Positions 42,458-53,517 of a stretch of 64,000 bases of DNA are shown piece by piece. The translations under genes were made by a program, and so were the position numbers. Every line of letters starts with the position of its first letter. The first letter of the stretch is position 1. The DNA lies in the NCBI GenBank assembly GCA_030123625.1, contig CP126121.1, forward strand, positions 2,334,179 through 2,398,178. The letters are read 5' to 3'. Source of the DNA: Nitrospira sp. (GTDB lineage: Bacteria; Nitrospirota; Nitrospiria; Nitrospirales; Nitrospiraceae). The notes beneath the pieces were generated by a model. It ran no database searches, was not told where the DNA came from, and saw only the letters and a list, made by a program, of their open reading frames with translations.

Positions 42458-45145
42458 CTAATGCTGCCAGGGTGCCTGGTCAGGTGTTCGGATATCAAGA
42501 TCTTTCGCGGCTTGGCGAACGGTCTGCGCGTTCACGGCTCCGTCTCGGCGATGGAGAGCGTAGAGTGTCGCCACGACGAGATGCTCGGCATCAATCTCGA
42601 AGAACCGGCGCAGGGCCTTGCGGGTATCGCTCCGGCCGAATCCATCGGTACCGAGTGTCAGCAGGCCTCCCGACACCCATGGAGCGATCTGCTGGGGAAC
42701 CATGCGAACATAGTCGCTCACCGCCACGCTGGGACCCTCGAATGTGTCAACAATTCGCTGTAGATGGCTTTGACGTGACGGCTCGTTCGGATGCCACATG
42801 TTCCACCGCTCGGCTTCAAGCGTCCGCATCCGCAACATCTTATAGCTCGTCACGCTCCACACGTCCGCCGCCACGCCGTAGCGTTCCAGCAACCAATTTT
42901 GTGCCTTGAGCGCTTCGTTGACGAGCGGTCCGCTCGCCAACAACTGGACTTTGTGCTTGGCCTCTTTGGGTGCCGGACGGAAACGGTACATACCTTCGAG
43001 TATTCCCTCTTCTGTGTCGGGCGGCATGGCCGGCATGGGATAGGATTCGTTGTAGAGCGTGATGTAATACAACCGATCCTCCTGATTCTGATACATCCGC
43101 TTGAGGCCGTCCTGCAGAATGACGGCGAGCTCGAACATAAATGCCGGATCATAGGCGGCGATCGTCGGATAAGCATGAGCCAGTAAATGGCTGTGCCCGT
43201 CCTGATGTTGCAAACCTTCGCCCTCCAGCGTCGTACGCCCCGCTGTGGCGCCGAGCAGAAAGCCGCGGGCGCGCATGTCCGAGGCGGCCCATATCAAGTC
43301 CCCGATTCGCTGAAACCCGAACATCGAGTAAAAGATGTACAGGGGAATCGTGTTGAGCCCATGTGTCGCATAGGCTGTGGCGGCAGCGATGAAGGAAGAC
43401 ATCGCGCCGGCTTCGGTGATGCCTTCTTCAAGGATCTGACCGTTCGTGGATTCGAAGTAATAGAGCAAGGAACTTTTGTCCGCCGGTTCATAGAGCTGAC
43501 CCAGATGAGAATAGATGCCATATTGACGAAACAGCGCCTCGAGCCCGAACGTACGCGCTTCATCGGGAATAATGGGCACGAGATGTTTGCCGAACGGCTT
43601 ATGGCCCAACAGGCGGCCCAACATGCGGGCGAAGCCCATCGTCGTGGAGGCGGCACGGTCTCCCGATCCTTCGAGAAACTCCTTGAACTGGTCGAGGGCC
43701 GGCGTCTCCAGCGGCTCGACCCTCACCTGCCGCTTCGGAAGGGAGCCACCCATGGCCTTGACCCGCTCGGCGAGGTAGGTCGCTTCCGGACTGTCGGCAG
43801 GCGGACGGAAAAACGGCGTCGAAGCGAGTTGCTCATCCGAGACGGGCACGCTGAATCGCGTGCGGAATTCGCGCAACTCTCCCTCATTCATCTTTTTCTG
43901 CTGATGGGTGATGTTGCGGCCTTCTCCGGCCTCTCCCAAGCCGTAACCTTTGATCGTCTTCGCGAGAATCGCGGTCGGTTGACCTCGGTGTTCCACGGCG
44001 GCCTTATAGGCGGCGTAGACTTTCCGGGGATCGTGACCGCCGCGCAGCAATTTGTGGATTTGTTCGTCGGAATAGGAGGCTACCATTTGAAGCAGACGGG
44101 GATCGGCGCCGAAGAAATGTTTCCGAGCGAAGGCGCCGCCTTCCACCGTATATTTCTGATACCAGCCGTCGACGACCTCGCCCATCCGTCTCACCAGCAG
44201 ACCCTCGTCGTCCTGTGCCAACAACGGGTCCCAATCGCTTCCCCACACCACCTTGATGACATTCCAACCGGCGCCTCGGAAGATGGATTCGAGTTCCTGG
44301 ATGATCTTGCCGTTGCCACGGACCGGGCCGTCCAGGCGCTGAAGATTGCAGTTGACGACCCATATCAGATTATCCAGCTGCTCGCGGGCAGCGAGCGTCA
44401 GCGCAGCCAGGCTTTCCGGCTCATCCATTTCACCGTCGCCGACGAAGGCCCATACGCGCTGTTGGCCGGTATCTTTCAGCCCGCGATCCCGTAGGTATCG
44501 GTTGAAACGCGCCTGATAGATCGACATGATAGGGCCCAGGCCCATCGAGACGGTCGGAAATTCCCAGTAGTCCGGCATCAGCCAAGGATGCGGATAGGAG
44601 GGCAAGCCCTTGCCCTCGCTCGTGATCTCACGCCGGAAGTGATGCAGCATCTCTTCTGAAAGTCGGCCCTCGACATAGCCACGCGCGTAGATTCCAGGAC
44701 TGGCATGTCCTTGGACATAGAGGAGGTCGCCGCCTTGGGGGGAATCTTTGCCGTGTAGAAAATGATTGAAGGCCACCTCGTACAAGGTGGCCGCCGACGC
44801 GTACGTCGAAATATGCCCGCCGATGCCGGAATGTTCTTTATTCGCCTTGACGACCATCGCCAGGGCGTTCCACCGGACGAGACTTCGGATGCGACGCTCG
44901 AGCTCGAGGTTGCCGGGATAGGCCGGTTCCCGCTCGGCAGGAATCGTATTGATATACGGCGTGTTGGAAGAGCCGGAAACCCGCGCTCCTCGTTCCCCAA
45001 GCCGATCGCGAAGACGATCGAAGAGATAGGTCGCCCGCTCGATCCCTTTCGCCTGTAGCACGTACTCCAAGGAATCGAGCCACTCGCTGGTTTCCTGGGG
45101 GTCGGCATCAGACTGTGGTTGCCGGTTGCGATGGTCGTCGCTCAC
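42458..45145 (-). CDS. aceE: Pyruvate dehydrogenase E1, homodimeric AceE type
   Basis: This protein of about 895 residues is the single-chain E1. The thiamine-diphosphate motif is [14 protein letters not shown] to [13 protein letters not shown]. Other conserved parts are [18 protein letters not shown] and [17 protein letters not shown]. It decarboxylates pyruvate and reductively acetylates the E2 lipoyl group in the cytoplasm. GTG at 45145 is preferred because GGAGG lies six bases upstream; a further GTG at 45151 overlaps that site. It is the first gene of aceE-aceF-lpdA. Confidence 0.96.
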   Translation of the reverse strand: MSDDHRNRQPQSDADPQETSEWLDSLEYVLQAKGIERATYLFDRLRDRLGERGARVSGSSNTPYINTIPAEREPAYPGNLELERRIRSLVRWNALAMVVKANKEHSGIGGHISTYASAATLYEVAFNHFLHGKDSPQGGDLLYVQGHASPGIYARGYVEGRLSEEMLHHFRREITSEGKGLPSYPHPWLMPDYWEFPTVSMGLGPIMSIYQARFNRYLRDRGLKDTGQQRVWAFVGDGEMDEPESLAALTLAAREQLDNLIWVVNCNLQRLDGPVRGNGKIIQELESIFRGAGWNVIKVVWGSDWDPLLAQDDEGLLVRRMGEVVDGWYQKYTVEGGAFARKHFFGADPRLLQMVASYSDEQIHKLLRGGHDPRKVYAAYKAAVEHRGQPTAILAKTIKGYGLGEAGEGRNITHQQKKMNEGELREFRTRFSVPVSDEQLASTPFFRPPADSPEATYLAERVKAMGGSLPKRQVRVEPLETPALDQFKEFLEGSGDRAASTTMGFARMLGRLLGHKPFGKHLVPIIPDEARTFGLEALFRQYGIYSHLGQLYEPADKSSLLYYFESTNGQILEEGITEAGAMSSFIAAATAYATHGLNTIPLYIFYSMFGFQRIGDLIWAASDMRARGFLLGATAGRTTLEGEGLQHQDGHSHLLAHAYPTIAAYDPAFMFELAVILQDGLKRMYQNQEDRLYYITLYNESYPMPAMPPDTEEGILEGMYRFRPAPKEAKHKVQLLASGPLVNEALKAQNWLLERYGVAADVWSVTSYKMLRMRTLEAERWNMWHPNEPSRQSHLQRIVDTFEGPSVAVSDYVRMVPQQIAPWVSGGLLTLGTDGFGRSDTRKALRRFFEIDAEHLVVATLYALHRRDGAVNAQTVRQAAKDLDIRTPDQAPWQH

Positions 45146-45529
45146 TATCACCCTCCTTCCCCTTTCTTGAATATTGGAAAATCGTTCGAATGTGCTTGGC
45201 CTGCATGGCTGTCGAAGCCACGCTGCCGTTTTCCTAACTCATACATTCTAGTCCTCCTACTAGGGGACTCTCCAGGCTCTTTCTATCAGCGGTTTATCCG
45301 GATTGATTGTGACGCGATCGGATGTCACGAGATCGAACGATATTGTGATGATCCCGGATTCTGCAGTTGAATGATCACGATCACGAACGAGTTCGTCAGA
45401 AAGCTTCGCAAGATAGGAATATGACGCGGTCTCAGTGAAGAAATGTCATGCACGCGGAGTCCTTCCCGTCGCAAAGAAACTCAGTACTGTAGAAGCCACA
45501 CGCGGCTACGCTTGTCTGCGCCATAATGA
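45146..45529. other. Intergenic region upstream of aceE
   Basis: The 384 bp between aceE and the end of the FAD oxidoreductase gene contain the spaced motif at 45249-45277. No ORF with a usable ribosome-binding site is seen. It should carry the pyruvate dehydrogenase promoter. Confidence 0.5.
45249..45277. promoter_or_regulatory. Spaced motif CTAGT-N6-ACTAGGGG-N2-TC-N-CCAGG, copy 1
   Basis: The sequence CTAGTCCTCCTACTAGGGG followed by ACTCTCCAGG lies about 105 bp upstream of aceE. A copy with identical spacing and 21 of 29 matching bases is found at 47181. CTAGT/ACTAG and the GGGG...CC pair give partial dyad symmetry. It is probably a regulator binding site or promoter element shared by the two loci. 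Confidence 0.45.
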
Positions 45530-46867
45530 CTACTGTGCTCCCATCACGATCGATGCAGCTCTTTGGCCTGATACCACGGCCCCTTCCATGGTTTGTAAAT
45601 ACGGCTGTTTTGTATAGTCTCCGGCCAGAGCAAGAGACGGAATAGAGGTAGATTGCGCCGGACGCTTATGTTCCGTGCCTGGTTCGAAGGAATAGAAGTC
45701 CGCCGTATGTCGAATGACCCGAACGTCCGATATATGGTTCTGTAGCTCGATCCCAAGACGACGCGCATCGTGTTTAGTGAGTTGCAAGAGATCATCATCG
45801 GAACGTGTGATCAGCTCATCAGGGGCGGCTAAAATCGTGGAGAGCCGGCCAGGAACATGGCGAAAGGTGGTTCGTGACTGTTCGGAAAAAGTGGCAATGG
45901 CGCTCCCCGGTCCGAAGATCGTCCGATCCTGCGGCGTGGCAGGGCGGTCAAGCTCGTATTGCACGGTAATGGCCGGCATGGATGGGAGGCTAAAGAACGT
46001 AGCCAGGTCGGGATGCGTCGCGAAATCCTTTTTGAGGATGGCTTGCGCGGCATTCAAGGACGTCGCCACCACAACCGTGTCGGCCGTCATTCGTTCACCG
46101 GACGCCAGTTCCACTCCACACACCCGGTCGTTGCGGACGTCTAATCGTGATACTGCTGCATCGGCTCGTACCTGACCGCCTCGCCGCATAATGGCCCGTG
46201 CAAAGGGTCCGCACATCACGTCCGTCATCCCCCCACGAAAGGCGCCTACACGGAAATGCAAAAGCCGACGAAGAAAGGGGCCGACATGTCCGAAAAAGGC
46301 ATAGGCTGAATAGCGGTCCGGGGGAAGAAAAAACAGCCCCGCAGTCAAGGCCGTCAGAACTGTGCCGATCAGACGATCAGGTATTCCATAAGCGCGCGCA
46401 TATTGCTCGACGGTCTGCTCATCGAGCTCCAGTGGCCGTCGGAAATAGTCCTGCAGCCCTGCCGTAATGAAGCGTGCCATGCGCATTTTTTGAAGCGGGG
46501 GGATCAAGTCATTATTGCCGACAAGGCCCGCCATGGTGTGAAAGGGCTTATGAAGCGGCGCCGCCCCAAAGCGGGCACGTGGCCCGTTGTCTGGTACCCA
46601 GATCTCAAACTCGTCTTCCCACACGACCATGGCATCAAGGTCCAGGCCTGCACGTTTCAGGATGGTCGGCATTGCCTCGTAAAATCCCAAGACACGATGA
46701 AGGCCGGACTCAACAAGCATGCCACCCTGTTGCCAGGAGGCTGTACGTCCCCCTACATATGGCTTCGCTTCCAGGATCAACGGCCGCCATCCGCGCTCAG
46801 CCAGCTCAAAGCCGCACGATAAGCCGGCGAGTCCTGCCCCCACGATGATGCAATCAGAATGTGGCAT
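45530..46867 (-). CDS. FAD-dependent amine-oxidase/phytoene-desaturase-like oxidoreductase
   Basis: This 445-residue flavoprotein has an N-terminal dinucleotide-binding motif CIIVGAGLAGLSCGFELAERGW with the following Glu (LEAKPYVGGRTASW). The C-terminal FAD motif is SLALAGDYTKQPYLQTMEGAVVSGQRAA. The family includes phytoene desaturases, hydroxysqualene dehydroxylase and protoporphyrinogen oxidase; the substrate is not clear here. The start lies four bases after a 19-codon ORF with a very strong ribosome-binding site, so its translation is probably coupled to that ORF. Confidence 0.88.
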   Translation of the reverse strand: MPHSDCIIVGAGLAGLSCGFELAERGWRPLILEAKPYVGGRTASWQQGGMLVESGLHRVLGFYEAMPTILKRAGLDLDAMVVWEDEFEIWVPDNGPRARFGAAPLHKPFHTMAGLVGNNDLIPPLQKMRMARFITAGLQDYFRRPLELDEQTVEQYARAYGIPDRLIGTVLTALTAGLFFLPPDRYSAYAFFGHVGPFLRRLLHFRVGAFRGGMTDVMCGPFARAIMRRGGQVRADAAVSRLDVRNDRVCGVELASGERMTADTVVVATSLNAAQAILKKDFATHPDLATFFSLPSMPAITVQYELDRPATPQDRTIFGPGSAIATFSEQSRTTFRHVPGRLSTILAAPDELITRSDDDLLQLTKHDARRLGIELQNHISDVRVIRHTADFYSFEPGTEHKRPAQSTSIPSLALAGDYTKQPYLQTMEGAVVSGQRAASIVMGAQ

Positions 46868-46870
46868 GTG

Positions 46871-46930
46871 TTAACGGCCGGTGTGATGAAGCCGATGAAT
46901 GAAGACGTCTTCAATCGGTGCGATTGCCAT
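46871..46930 (-). CDS. 19-residue leader peptide or microprotein ORF
   Basis: AAGGAGGTTGCC directly precedes the ATG, the strongest ribosome-binding site in the window. The peptide MAIAPIEDVFIHRLHHTGR ends in TAA, followed by three bases and then the ATG of the FAD oxidoreductase. That downstream gene has no ribosome-binding site of its own, so it probably depends on re-initiation after this ORF. The peptide has no recognised family. Confidence 0.65.
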   Translation of the reverse strand: MAIAPIEDVFIHRLHHTGR

Positions 46931-47362
46931 GGCAACCTCCTTAGGTACGTACGATGCTTATTGTAGGAAGTGATGTACTGATATGAGCCTAGTCAACACC
47001 CCCATGGGTTCTGTAGCGTGAGAATCTCCGTCAGCCTTCGGAAGCGGGCCTCAACCAGGTGAACACGCGCTCCAAAGGGAGGCTATGGGCGTCTCGGGCA
47101 TGTTTGAGCAACTCTTAAGTCCATCGGGATGGCGACTATTGCCAACATCTCACTCACCCAACGGTTTCCGCAGCACTCTTCTAGTTCCCAGACTAGGGGG
47201 ATCACCAGGTCTCTCATTTTCGTTTAATCCCTAGAGTGACAACGTCTCGTAATGGTTCGTATTCCGATAGAGGTTCCGCGCTTACAAACAGGTGCCTTAT
47301 GGCGGGGGAACAAATGTCGTCCGTCATCCATCATTTCCGTAACGGTCGAGGGTCATGGTGCT
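46931..47362. other. Divergent intergenic region
   Basis: The 432 bp between the leader-FAD unit and the signalling block hold the motif copy at 47181-47209. No further convincing gene is seen. Promoters for both directions should lie here. Confidence 0.5.
47181..47209. promoter_or_regulatory. Spaced motif CTAGT-N6-ACTAGGGG-N2-TC-N-CCAGG, copy 2
   Basis: CTAGTTCCCAGACTAGGGG followed by GATCACCAGG has the same blocks and spacing as the motif upstream of aceE. It lies between two divergent units, 251 bp from the leader ORF and 154 bp from the zinc-ribbon gene start. Confidence 0.45.
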
Positions 47363-47755
47363 ATGAAAACGAAAAGATCCCATGCACGGACCATCGTATC
47401 TCCTCCGTCGGCGACTCGTGAATCCAATTTGGTGCCCCTGTCCTGCCCCGATTGTTTCGGTGTGCTACGGTTCGAGCGAGAAGGGCCGAGAGGGCATCTC
47501 GTCTACTGCTGCCAGGTGGACCATCGCTATAGCCCGAGCAGTTTGCTCTATGCCAAGGAAGCGCACTTGGAACGGACCCTGTGGTCGGCCGTGCTGTTGT
47601 TGAAACAGATGGCGTATGCCTACCAGGATCTTCTCGAAGAGATGAACAGGATAAAGGGCGCCGAACGAACCAGGGTGCGCCGACGCATCAACGAAGTGAG
47701 GAAGCAGTGCCTCGCGATCCGAGCGATGATCGAGGCGACCCATGCCCTCCAGTAA
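47363..47755 (+). CDS. Zinc-ribbon protein linked to CheB
   Basis: This 130-residue protein contains LSCPDCFGVLRFEREGPRGH and VYCCQVDHRYSPSSLLYAKE. This is the CPDC...C-x-V-x-H pattern that is often fused to the C-terminus of CheB-type methylesterases. A helical tail follows (EEMNRIKGAERTRVRRRINEV). Here it is a separate gene overlapping cheB by 14 bp, so the two products probably work together. ATG 47363 is chosen; an earlier start at 47252 has less support. Confidence 0.75.
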   Translation: MKTKRSHARTIVSPPSATRESNLVPLSCPDCFGVLRFEREGPRGHLVYCCQVDHRYSPSSLLYAKEAHLERTLWSAVLLLKQMAYAYQDLLEEMNRIKGAERTRVRRRINEVRKQCLAIRAMIEATHALQ

Positions 47756-48404
47756 GCGCACAGACTCCGGTCGATATACGATCGGGCGTTCCGCCATGAA
47801 TGCCGAACGGATCAAGAGGGATATCATTGTGATCGGTGCGTCCGCCGGCGGAGTCGAGACATTGATGGAACTCTTCGCCTCATTTCCGCCTCGTATGGCG
47901 GCCGTCGTCTGCGTCGTCCTCCATCGCTCTCCCGAGAGGGGAGAGCTGGCGCACGTGCTGAGTCGCCGCTCGGCCTTGCCGGTGATCGAACCGGAGAGGC
48001 AAACCGCCCTCAACGCCGGCCGCATTTATCTGGCTCCGCCGGACCATCATGTCTTGTTGACCTCGCGCGGAATCTCGATTCAACGCGGTCCGAAGGAGCA
48101 CAGTACCAGGCCGGCAATCGATGTCTTGTTCCGTACCGCAGCAACGGCCTATGGGACACGAGTGGTCGGGGTGCTCTTGACGGGCGCCGGAGAAGACGGT
48201 GTCAGCGGACTCATCGCCATATCCAAGGCGTCCGGCGTCACGTTGACTCAAGATCCCGACGAAGCCTACATGCCCTACATGCCGCTCAATGCCTTGAAGA
48301 TGGATGATGTGGACGGTGTCTTACGCATCAAGGAGATGGCGCCGACCCTGACGGCGTTGGCGGCCGGCGAACCAGTCATCGTGGCATCGAGGAAACCAGG
48401 GTGA
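47742..48404 (+). CDS. CheB-type protein-glutamate methylesterase, catalytic domain only
   Basis: This 220-residue protein has the CheB catalytic triad: Ser in [12 protein letters not shown], His in [13 protein letters not shown] and Asp in [13 protein letters not shown]. There is no receiver domain, so it is a stand-alone esterase. ATG 47742 is supported by GAGG eight bases upstream and lies inside the end of the zinc-ribbon gene. It is followed after 7 bp by the CheB/CheR/PAS hybrid. Confidence 0.9.
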   Translation: MPSSKRTDSGRYTIGRSAMNAERIKRDIIVIGASAGGVETLMELFASFPPRMAAVVCVVLHRSPERGELAHVLSRRSALPVIEPERQTALNAGRIYLAPPDHHVLLTSRGISIQRGPKEHSTRPAIDVLFRTAATAYGTRVVGVLLTGAGEDGVSGLIAISKASGVTLTQDPDEAYMPYMPLNALKMDDVDGVLRIKEMAPTLTALAAGEPVIVASRKPG

Positions 48405-48411
48405 GACGGCG

Positions 48412-51400
48412 ATGCAGTCAATGGCGCCCATCCTCGGCGGCATTCATCGGAATTACGTATCTCAGATTTCTTGCCTCTTGTTCCATAGGGACGAACGGCC
48501 TACAATCCCCCTCACAATCGGCCCTACAATCGCTCTTCTCAAACCGATTGCCATGGCACCGCGCACCCGACCTAAAGAGAAAGCTTCGCCGCGCATCGCG
48601 CGGCGTCGCACAGGATCGGAGCCTGCCAAAAGCACCCACTCGGCCAAACAGAAGCGTCCCGCGTATATCGTGGGCATGGGTGGCTCAGCCGGGGCCCTGG
48701 AAGCCTTTGAGCAATTCTTTACCCATATGCCGTCCGACAGCGGATTGGCGTTCGTGCTGATCCCTCACCTCGATCCCACCCATAAGGGCATGATGCCGGA
48801 TCTCTTGGGCCGCTGCACGACCATGAAAGTCGTCCAAGCGGAAGACGGCATGCCCGTCCTCCCCAACCGCCTCCACATCATTCCGCCGAATAAGGATATG
48901 TCGATCTTTCACGGCATCCTCCATCTCCACGAGCCCACGTCTCCACGCGGCGCCAGGGCGCCGATCGACCTGTTCCTGCGCCATCTGGCCGAAGATCAAA
49001 AGGAGCGGGCCATCGCCGTCATCCTGTCCGGTATGGGAAGCGACGGGACGTTGGGCCTCCAGGCGATCAAGGAGCATCTGGGCCTGGTGGTCGTGCAGGA
49101 GGCCGCATCGGCCAAATACGACAGCATGCCGAAGAACGCGATCGGAACCGGGCTCGTGGATTACATCGCCCCCGCGCAAGCCCTGCCCGAGAAGCTGCTG
49201 GCCTACGTCAAACACTCGGCCAAGCTGCCGAAAGAAACGCTGATGCAAGAGCGGACCATGTCCGGCGCGATGGTCAAGATCTTCTCTCTGCTGCGCAGCC
49301 ATACCGGCCACGATTTCTCTTTCTACAAGAAGAACACCATCTACCGCCGGATCGAGCGCCGGATGAACGTTCATCAGATCCGACAGTTTGGGAAGTACGC
49401 CACGTTTCTTCAGGAGAATCCCGGCGAGCTGGATCTGCTTTTGCGCGAATTGCTCATCGGCGTGACGAGTTTTTTTCGCGACCCGGAGGCGTTCAAGGCA
49501 TTGAAGGAGGTGTTGCCGCCGCTCTTGAAGAGCAAGCCGCGGGACGGCACGGTGCGCGTGTGGATTCCAGGCTGTTCCACGGGTGAAGAGGCCTATTCGG
49601 TCGCGATCGTCATCGCAGAATGTTTGGCACAGTTGAAGCTCGATGGAATACTGAAAGTGCAGATCTTTGCGAGCGACATCGATAAAGAGGCGGTCAACCG
49701 GGCACGGCAAGGCAGCTTCCTGCCCACCATCGCCACCGATGTATCTCCCGCGCGATTGCAGCGGTTTTTCAACAAGGAGGATCACGGATACCGGGTCGCC
49801 AAACCGATCCGGGAAATGATCGTCTTTGCGCCGCAGAATATTCTCATGGATCCGCCGTTTACGAAACTGGATCTCCTGTGTTGCCGCAATCTGCTGATCT
49901 ATTTCACGGCGGAGCTGCAGCGAAAAATTATCCCCATGTTTCATTACACGCTGAACTCCGGCGGCATCCTGTTTCTCGGTTCCAGCGAAACGATCGGCAC
50001 GTTCCACGATCTGTTCGCCGTCGTGGACAACAAGTGGAAGATCTTCCGGCGCAAGGAAAACCGTACCGGTGCCGTCACATACGCCGACCTCCCGAGCACG
50101 TTGTTGCCCCGCGAGACGGGCAGAACCCCGACCGCTCGGAAGCAGAACGTGGAGGCTGACGTGCCGCTGGCCGAGGTCTCACGCCACATCCTCCTGGAAC
50201 GGTTCGCGCCGCCGTCGGTCCTGGTCAATGAGAGCGGGGATATTTTGTACATCCAAGGCCGAACGGGCAAGTATCTGGAACCGGCGTCCGGCGAAGCGGC
50301 CATGAACATCTTTACGATGGCCCGTGAAGGTTTGCGGCTGGAACTGGGCAGTCTTATCCGCAAAGCCATCCTGCATCACCGGGAGATCAAGGAGGACGGG
50401 ATCCGAGTCCAGACGAACGGCGGATATCAAACGGTGTCCGTGATCGTGAAGCCCGTCACCGACCAGGCGAGGGTACGCGGCTTGGTCCTCGTGGCGTTTG
50501 AGGAAAGGCATCCCGTCGCGGCACAACCGTCGAGGCGGCTGAAAGCGGGACCCGGGAGGCGCAGCAAGGAAGTGGAGGCGCTGGCCAAGGAGCTTCAACA
50601 TACGAAGGAACAACTCCAGGTCACGATCGAAGAAATGGACACTTCGCAGGAAGAATTGAAGTCCGCCAACGAAGAGTTGCAGTCGACGAACGAAGAACTG
50701 CAGAGCACCAATGAGGAACTGACGACGTCCAAGGAAGAGATGCAATCTCTGAATGAGGAACTGATAACGGTGAATTCGGAGCTGCAGCAGAAGATGGACG
50801 ACGTATCGCGGACCAACAGCGACATGAAGAACCTGCTGAACAGCACGGACATTGCGACCATTTTCGTGGACAACGAGCTGCGCATTCAGCGGTTCACACC
50901 GCAAGCGGCGTCGGTGATCAACCTGATCCCGACCGATGTGGGCCGTCCTTTGAGCGATATCGCGACGAATCTGAAGTACGAGGGGTTGATCGACGACCTG
51001 CACCAGGTGCTCGACACACTCGTCTACAAGGAGATGCAAATCGAGACGAAGAGAGGCGAGTGGTATCTGCTGCGCATTATGCCCTATCGGACGATGGAAA
51101 ACGTGATCGACGGCGGCGTGCTCACCTTCACGAATATCGGGATGGTCAAAAAACTCGAGGAATCGCTGTGTGAGAGCGAACAACGCCTGCAACGGCTGTT
51201 CGAAAACATGCCGGTCATGATCGCCGCATTCGACGAGCAGAAGCGGATCGTGGCATGGAATCGCGAGTGCGAGCGCGTCACCGGCTATCGGGCTGATGAG
51301 ATGATCGGACAGCCCGATTCGCTGAAATTGTTGTATCCCGCCGAAGCCGACCGCGCCCGTATGGTCCGTGAGGGTGCCGGGCACACCGGCGACTCGGGAG

Positions 51401-51909
51401 ATTGGGAGTGGTCGTTTACCGCCAAAGACGGCATCCTGAAGAGAGTCATTTGGCTGAATTTGGCGTCTCAGGTGCCCATCTCCGGGTGGGCCGAATGGGG
51501 CATCGGATTGGACGTGACGACGCGCCGTGAGGCGGAGGGACGCCTCTCGGCGCTGTTCCAGTCCTCTGCGGATGCCATGGCGTTCGCGAAGGTGGACGGA
51601 ATGCTGCTCGACGTCAATGAGGCTTTTATCCGACTGACCGGATATGCCCGAGAGGATGTCGTCAATCGGATGCGGTACCAAGACATCACGCCTTCGGAAT
51701 ATCACCAGGCGAATCAGAAGATGGTGGAAGACCTGTTCAGAACCGGGATGTCTCAAGAATTCGACAACGAGCTGATCCACAAGGATGGTTCCTCGGTGCC
51801 GGTTCACATGAAAACCTTCGTTGTCCGTGCTCCTGGCGGACCGACGATCGGCATGGGAGCCATCATGAAAGAGCCGTTGAACATGACGGGCGAGAAGAGC
51901 GGAAAGTAG
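48412..51909 (+). CDS. CheB/CheR/PAS hybrid signalling protein
   Basis: This 1165-residue protein has several domains in order. CheB methylesterase ([32 protein letters not shown]; about residues 84-275) is followed by CheR methyltransferase (SAM motif [17 protein letters not shown]; about 285-550). A long coiled coil with the N-E-E-L-Q-S-T repeat lies at about 715-800. Three PAS-like domains follow ([58 protein letters not shown]). No kinase domain is present; the histidine kinase gene follows after 5 bp. This suggests methylation-adapted sensing passed to the next gene's product. ATG 48553 is an alternative start. Confidence 0.94.
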   Translation: MQSMAPILGGIHRNYVSQISCLLFHRDERPTIPLTIGPTIALLKPIAMAPRTRPKEKASPRIARRRTGSEPAKSTHSAKQKRPAYIVGMGGSAGALEAFEQFFTHMPSDSGLAFVLIPHLDPTHKGMMPDLLGRCTTMKVVQAEDGMPVLPNRLHIIPPNKDMSIFHGILHLHEPTSPRGARAPIDLFLRHLAEDQKERAIAVILSGMGSDGTLGLQAIKEHLGLVVVQEAASAKYDSMPKNAIGTGLVDYIAPAQALPEKLLAYVKHSAKLPKETLMQERTMSGAMVKIFSLLRSHTGHDFSFYKKNTIYRRIERRMNVHQIRQFGKYATFLQENPGELDLLLRELLIGVTSFFRDPEAFKALKEVLPPLLKSKPRDGTVRVWIPGCSTGEEAYSVAIVIAECLAQLKLDGILKVQIFASDIDKEAVNRARQGSFLPTIATDVSPARLQRFFNKEDHGYRVAKPIREMIVFAPQNILMDPPFTKLDLLCCRNLLIYFTAELQRKIIPMFHYTLNSGGILFLGSSETIGTFHDLFAVVDNKWKIFRRKENRTGAVTYADLPSTLLPRETGRTPTARKQNVEADVPLAEVSRHILLERFAPPSVLVNESGDILYIQGRTGKYLEPASGEAAMNIFTMAREGLRLELGSLIRKAILHHREIKEDGIRVQTNGGYQTVSVIVKPVTDQARVRGLVLVAFEERHPVAAQPSRRLKAGPGRRSKEVEALAKELQHTKEQLQVTIEEMDTSQEELKSANEELQSTNEELQSTNEELTTSKEEMQSLNEELITVNSELQQKMDDVSRTNSDMKNLLNSTDIATIFVDNELRIQRFTPQAASVINLIPTDVGRPLSDIATNLKYEGLIDDLHQVLDTLVYKEMQIETKRGEWYLLRIMPYRTMENVIDGGVLTFTNIGMVKKLEESLCESEQRLQRLFENMPVMIAAFDEQKRIVAWNRECERVTGYRADEMIGQPDSLKLLYPAEADRARMVREGAGHTGDSGDWEWSFTAKDGILKRVIWLNLASQVPISGWAEWGIGLDVTTRREAEGRLSALFQSSADAMAFAKVDGMLLDVNEAFIRLTGYAREDVVNRMRYQDITPSEYHQANQKMVEDLFRTGMSQEFDNELIHKDGSSVPVHMKTFVVRAPGGPTIGMGAIMKEPLNMTGEKSGK

Positions 51910-51914
51910 GTGAG

Positions 51915-53189
51915 ATGCCTGTGACACAGTTCGGCGATCAAACGAAGCTGACGGAGTTGCGTAGGAAAGCGGAACGCCAGTTGGGTCGGCTGTTCGAACG
52001 ATTCACGCCAAGCCAGGCGCCGGAAAACGTAACGGCTCTCGTCCATGAGCTACAGGTCCATCAGATCGAGCTCGAAATGCAATGTCATGAGCTGCAGCGG
52101 GCACAAGAAGAGGCGGAGGAAAGTCGCGATCGTTACCGAGAGTTGTATGAATCGATTCCGGTCGGATACGTGACGATCGACGACGCCGGTCGAATCTACG
52201 ATATGAACCCGGCCAGTACCCGGCTGTTGAAGATTGAGGCGCAAACGCGGCAGTCCAACAAGCACTTTTTCGTCTTTTTTCAGGATGGCGATGTGAATGC
52301 GATCACGCTCTTCTGTCGAAAGCTTCTGGCTCACCAAGAACCGGACATGGGCGAATTCGGCATGAAAAAAGCGGACGGCTCGACGTTTACAGCGGCACTG
52401 CAGGGGGTACCCGTCGCAATCGGCGAGGGGAAAGGACAGCGGCTGCGGGTTTCTTTTCAGGACATCACCGTCAGGAAAGAAGCCGAAGAACAACTGCGCC
52501 GGCAGCAAACCCAACTGGAGGTGAACGAGGCCAAACTTCGAGAACTGACGAGTAGGCTGTTTGCCGCCCAGGAAGAGGAGCGCAGGCGGATCGCCAGAGA
52601 GCTTCATGATGACCATTGCCAGCGAGTGACGGCCTTGATCTTGGAAGCCAATATGCTGACGAAGGTCTGTAAAACGCGACTGCCGGATATCGCCCCACGA
52701 CTCACCGCGATGAGTCAAAAACTGACCGACCTTCTGAGTGATTTTCGGTCACTCTCTCATGAGCTCCTTCCACGGAATCTCGACGATAAGTCCTTGATCG
52801 CTCCGATCCGCGCTTTGATCGGCGAATTCAGCGGGAAAGCGGGCTTCGAGGTGACGTTTGTCGAGCCCCACGTCGTGCCGATAGTTCCAGGGCCGATCAT
52901 GACGGCTCTCTTTCGCCTGTTGCAGGAAAGCCTGAGCAATGTCGCAAAACACGCGAATGCGAAGCGCGTCACCGTGACATTGGCGGAGGCAAACCAAACC
53001 GTCCAACTTCACGTGATGGATGACGGTGTCGGGTTTGATCCCGGATTGTTGCCGACCAAGCGAGAAGCGATGGGAATCGTCGGAATGCGGGAACGAGTGC
53101 GCCCTTTCGGAGGGACCGTTCACATCATCAGCCGTCCGGGTCAAGGCACGACAGTGACTTGCTCAGTCCCATTGCCGGAATCGATGTGA
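51915..53189 (+). CDS. PAS-containing sensor histidine kinase, NarX/DegS (HisKA_3) type
   Basis: This 424-residue cytoplasmic kinase has a helical N-terminus (VHELQVHQIELEMQCHELQ) and a PAS domain (ESIPVGYVTIDDAGRIYDMN). The HisKA_3 dimerisation box ERRRIARELHDDHCQRVTAL carries the phospho-accepting His, and the ATPase domain has MDDGVGFDP and GMRERV. No transmembrane helix is present. It directly follows the CheB/CheR/PAS gene. A LuxR-type response regulator would be the usual partner but is not next to it. Confidence 0.94.
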   Translation: MPVTQFGDQTKLTELRRKAERQLGRLFERFTPSQAPENVTALVHELQVHQIELEMQCHELQRAQEEAEESRDRYRELYESIPVGYVTIDDAGRIYDMNPASTRLLKIEAQTRQSNKHFFVFFQDGDVNAITLFCRKLLAHQEPDMGEFGMKKADGSTFTAALQGVPVAIGEGKGQRLRVSFQDITVRKEAEEQLRRQQTQLEVNEAKLRELTSRLFAAQEEERRRIARELHDDHCQRVTALILEANMLTKVCKTRLPDIAPRLTAMSQKLTDLLSDFRSLSHELLPRNLDDKSLIAPIRALIGEFSGKAGFEVTFVEPHVVPIVPGPIMTALFRLLQESLSNVAKHANAKRVTVTLAEANQTVQLHVMDDGVGFDPGLLPTKREAMGIVGMRERVRPFGGTVHIISRPGQGTTVTCSVPLPESM

Positions 53190-53517
53190 GGTACGCCTCT
53201 CGACCAGGCTTTTGATGCCGACCCGGTGTTCAGAACCGGCCTTCACCCTTGCATTCAAAGCACTGGCAATTACCCAGGGAAATCTGGTTAATTAATGGGT
53301 CGGTCGTATCGTCTGGACTGAATGAGACGGATCTCTGTTTCACGGGGGGTGCCGATCGCAAAGCAGTAAACCCTGTACTGCATATCAAGGTTGCACTGAT
53401 CGAACAACGGACAAAATTCGCGAATACGAAGAGAGATTTGTCCAATGCCGTCACGGTGTCCATGGAGGCACAATGCAGCTGACAAGAATGCAGAATACGC
53501 TCGGTAAGAGCCAGGCG
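53190..53517. other. Intergenic region without a convincing gene
   Basis: The 328 bp after the histidine kinase hold only short ORFs without ribosome-binding sites. The promoter of the next gene is expected here; no strong consensus box was seen. Confidence 0.5.

Noticed and set aside
43187-44494. Open frame of 435 codons on the plus strand, opposite aceE
   Set aside because: A shadow of the well-conserved E1 gene in GC-rich DNA; no motif and no start signal.
48685-51927. Two long minus-strand frames opposite the CheB/CheR/PAS gene
   Set aside because: Both are His/Asp/Gln-rich antisense shadows of conserved domains.
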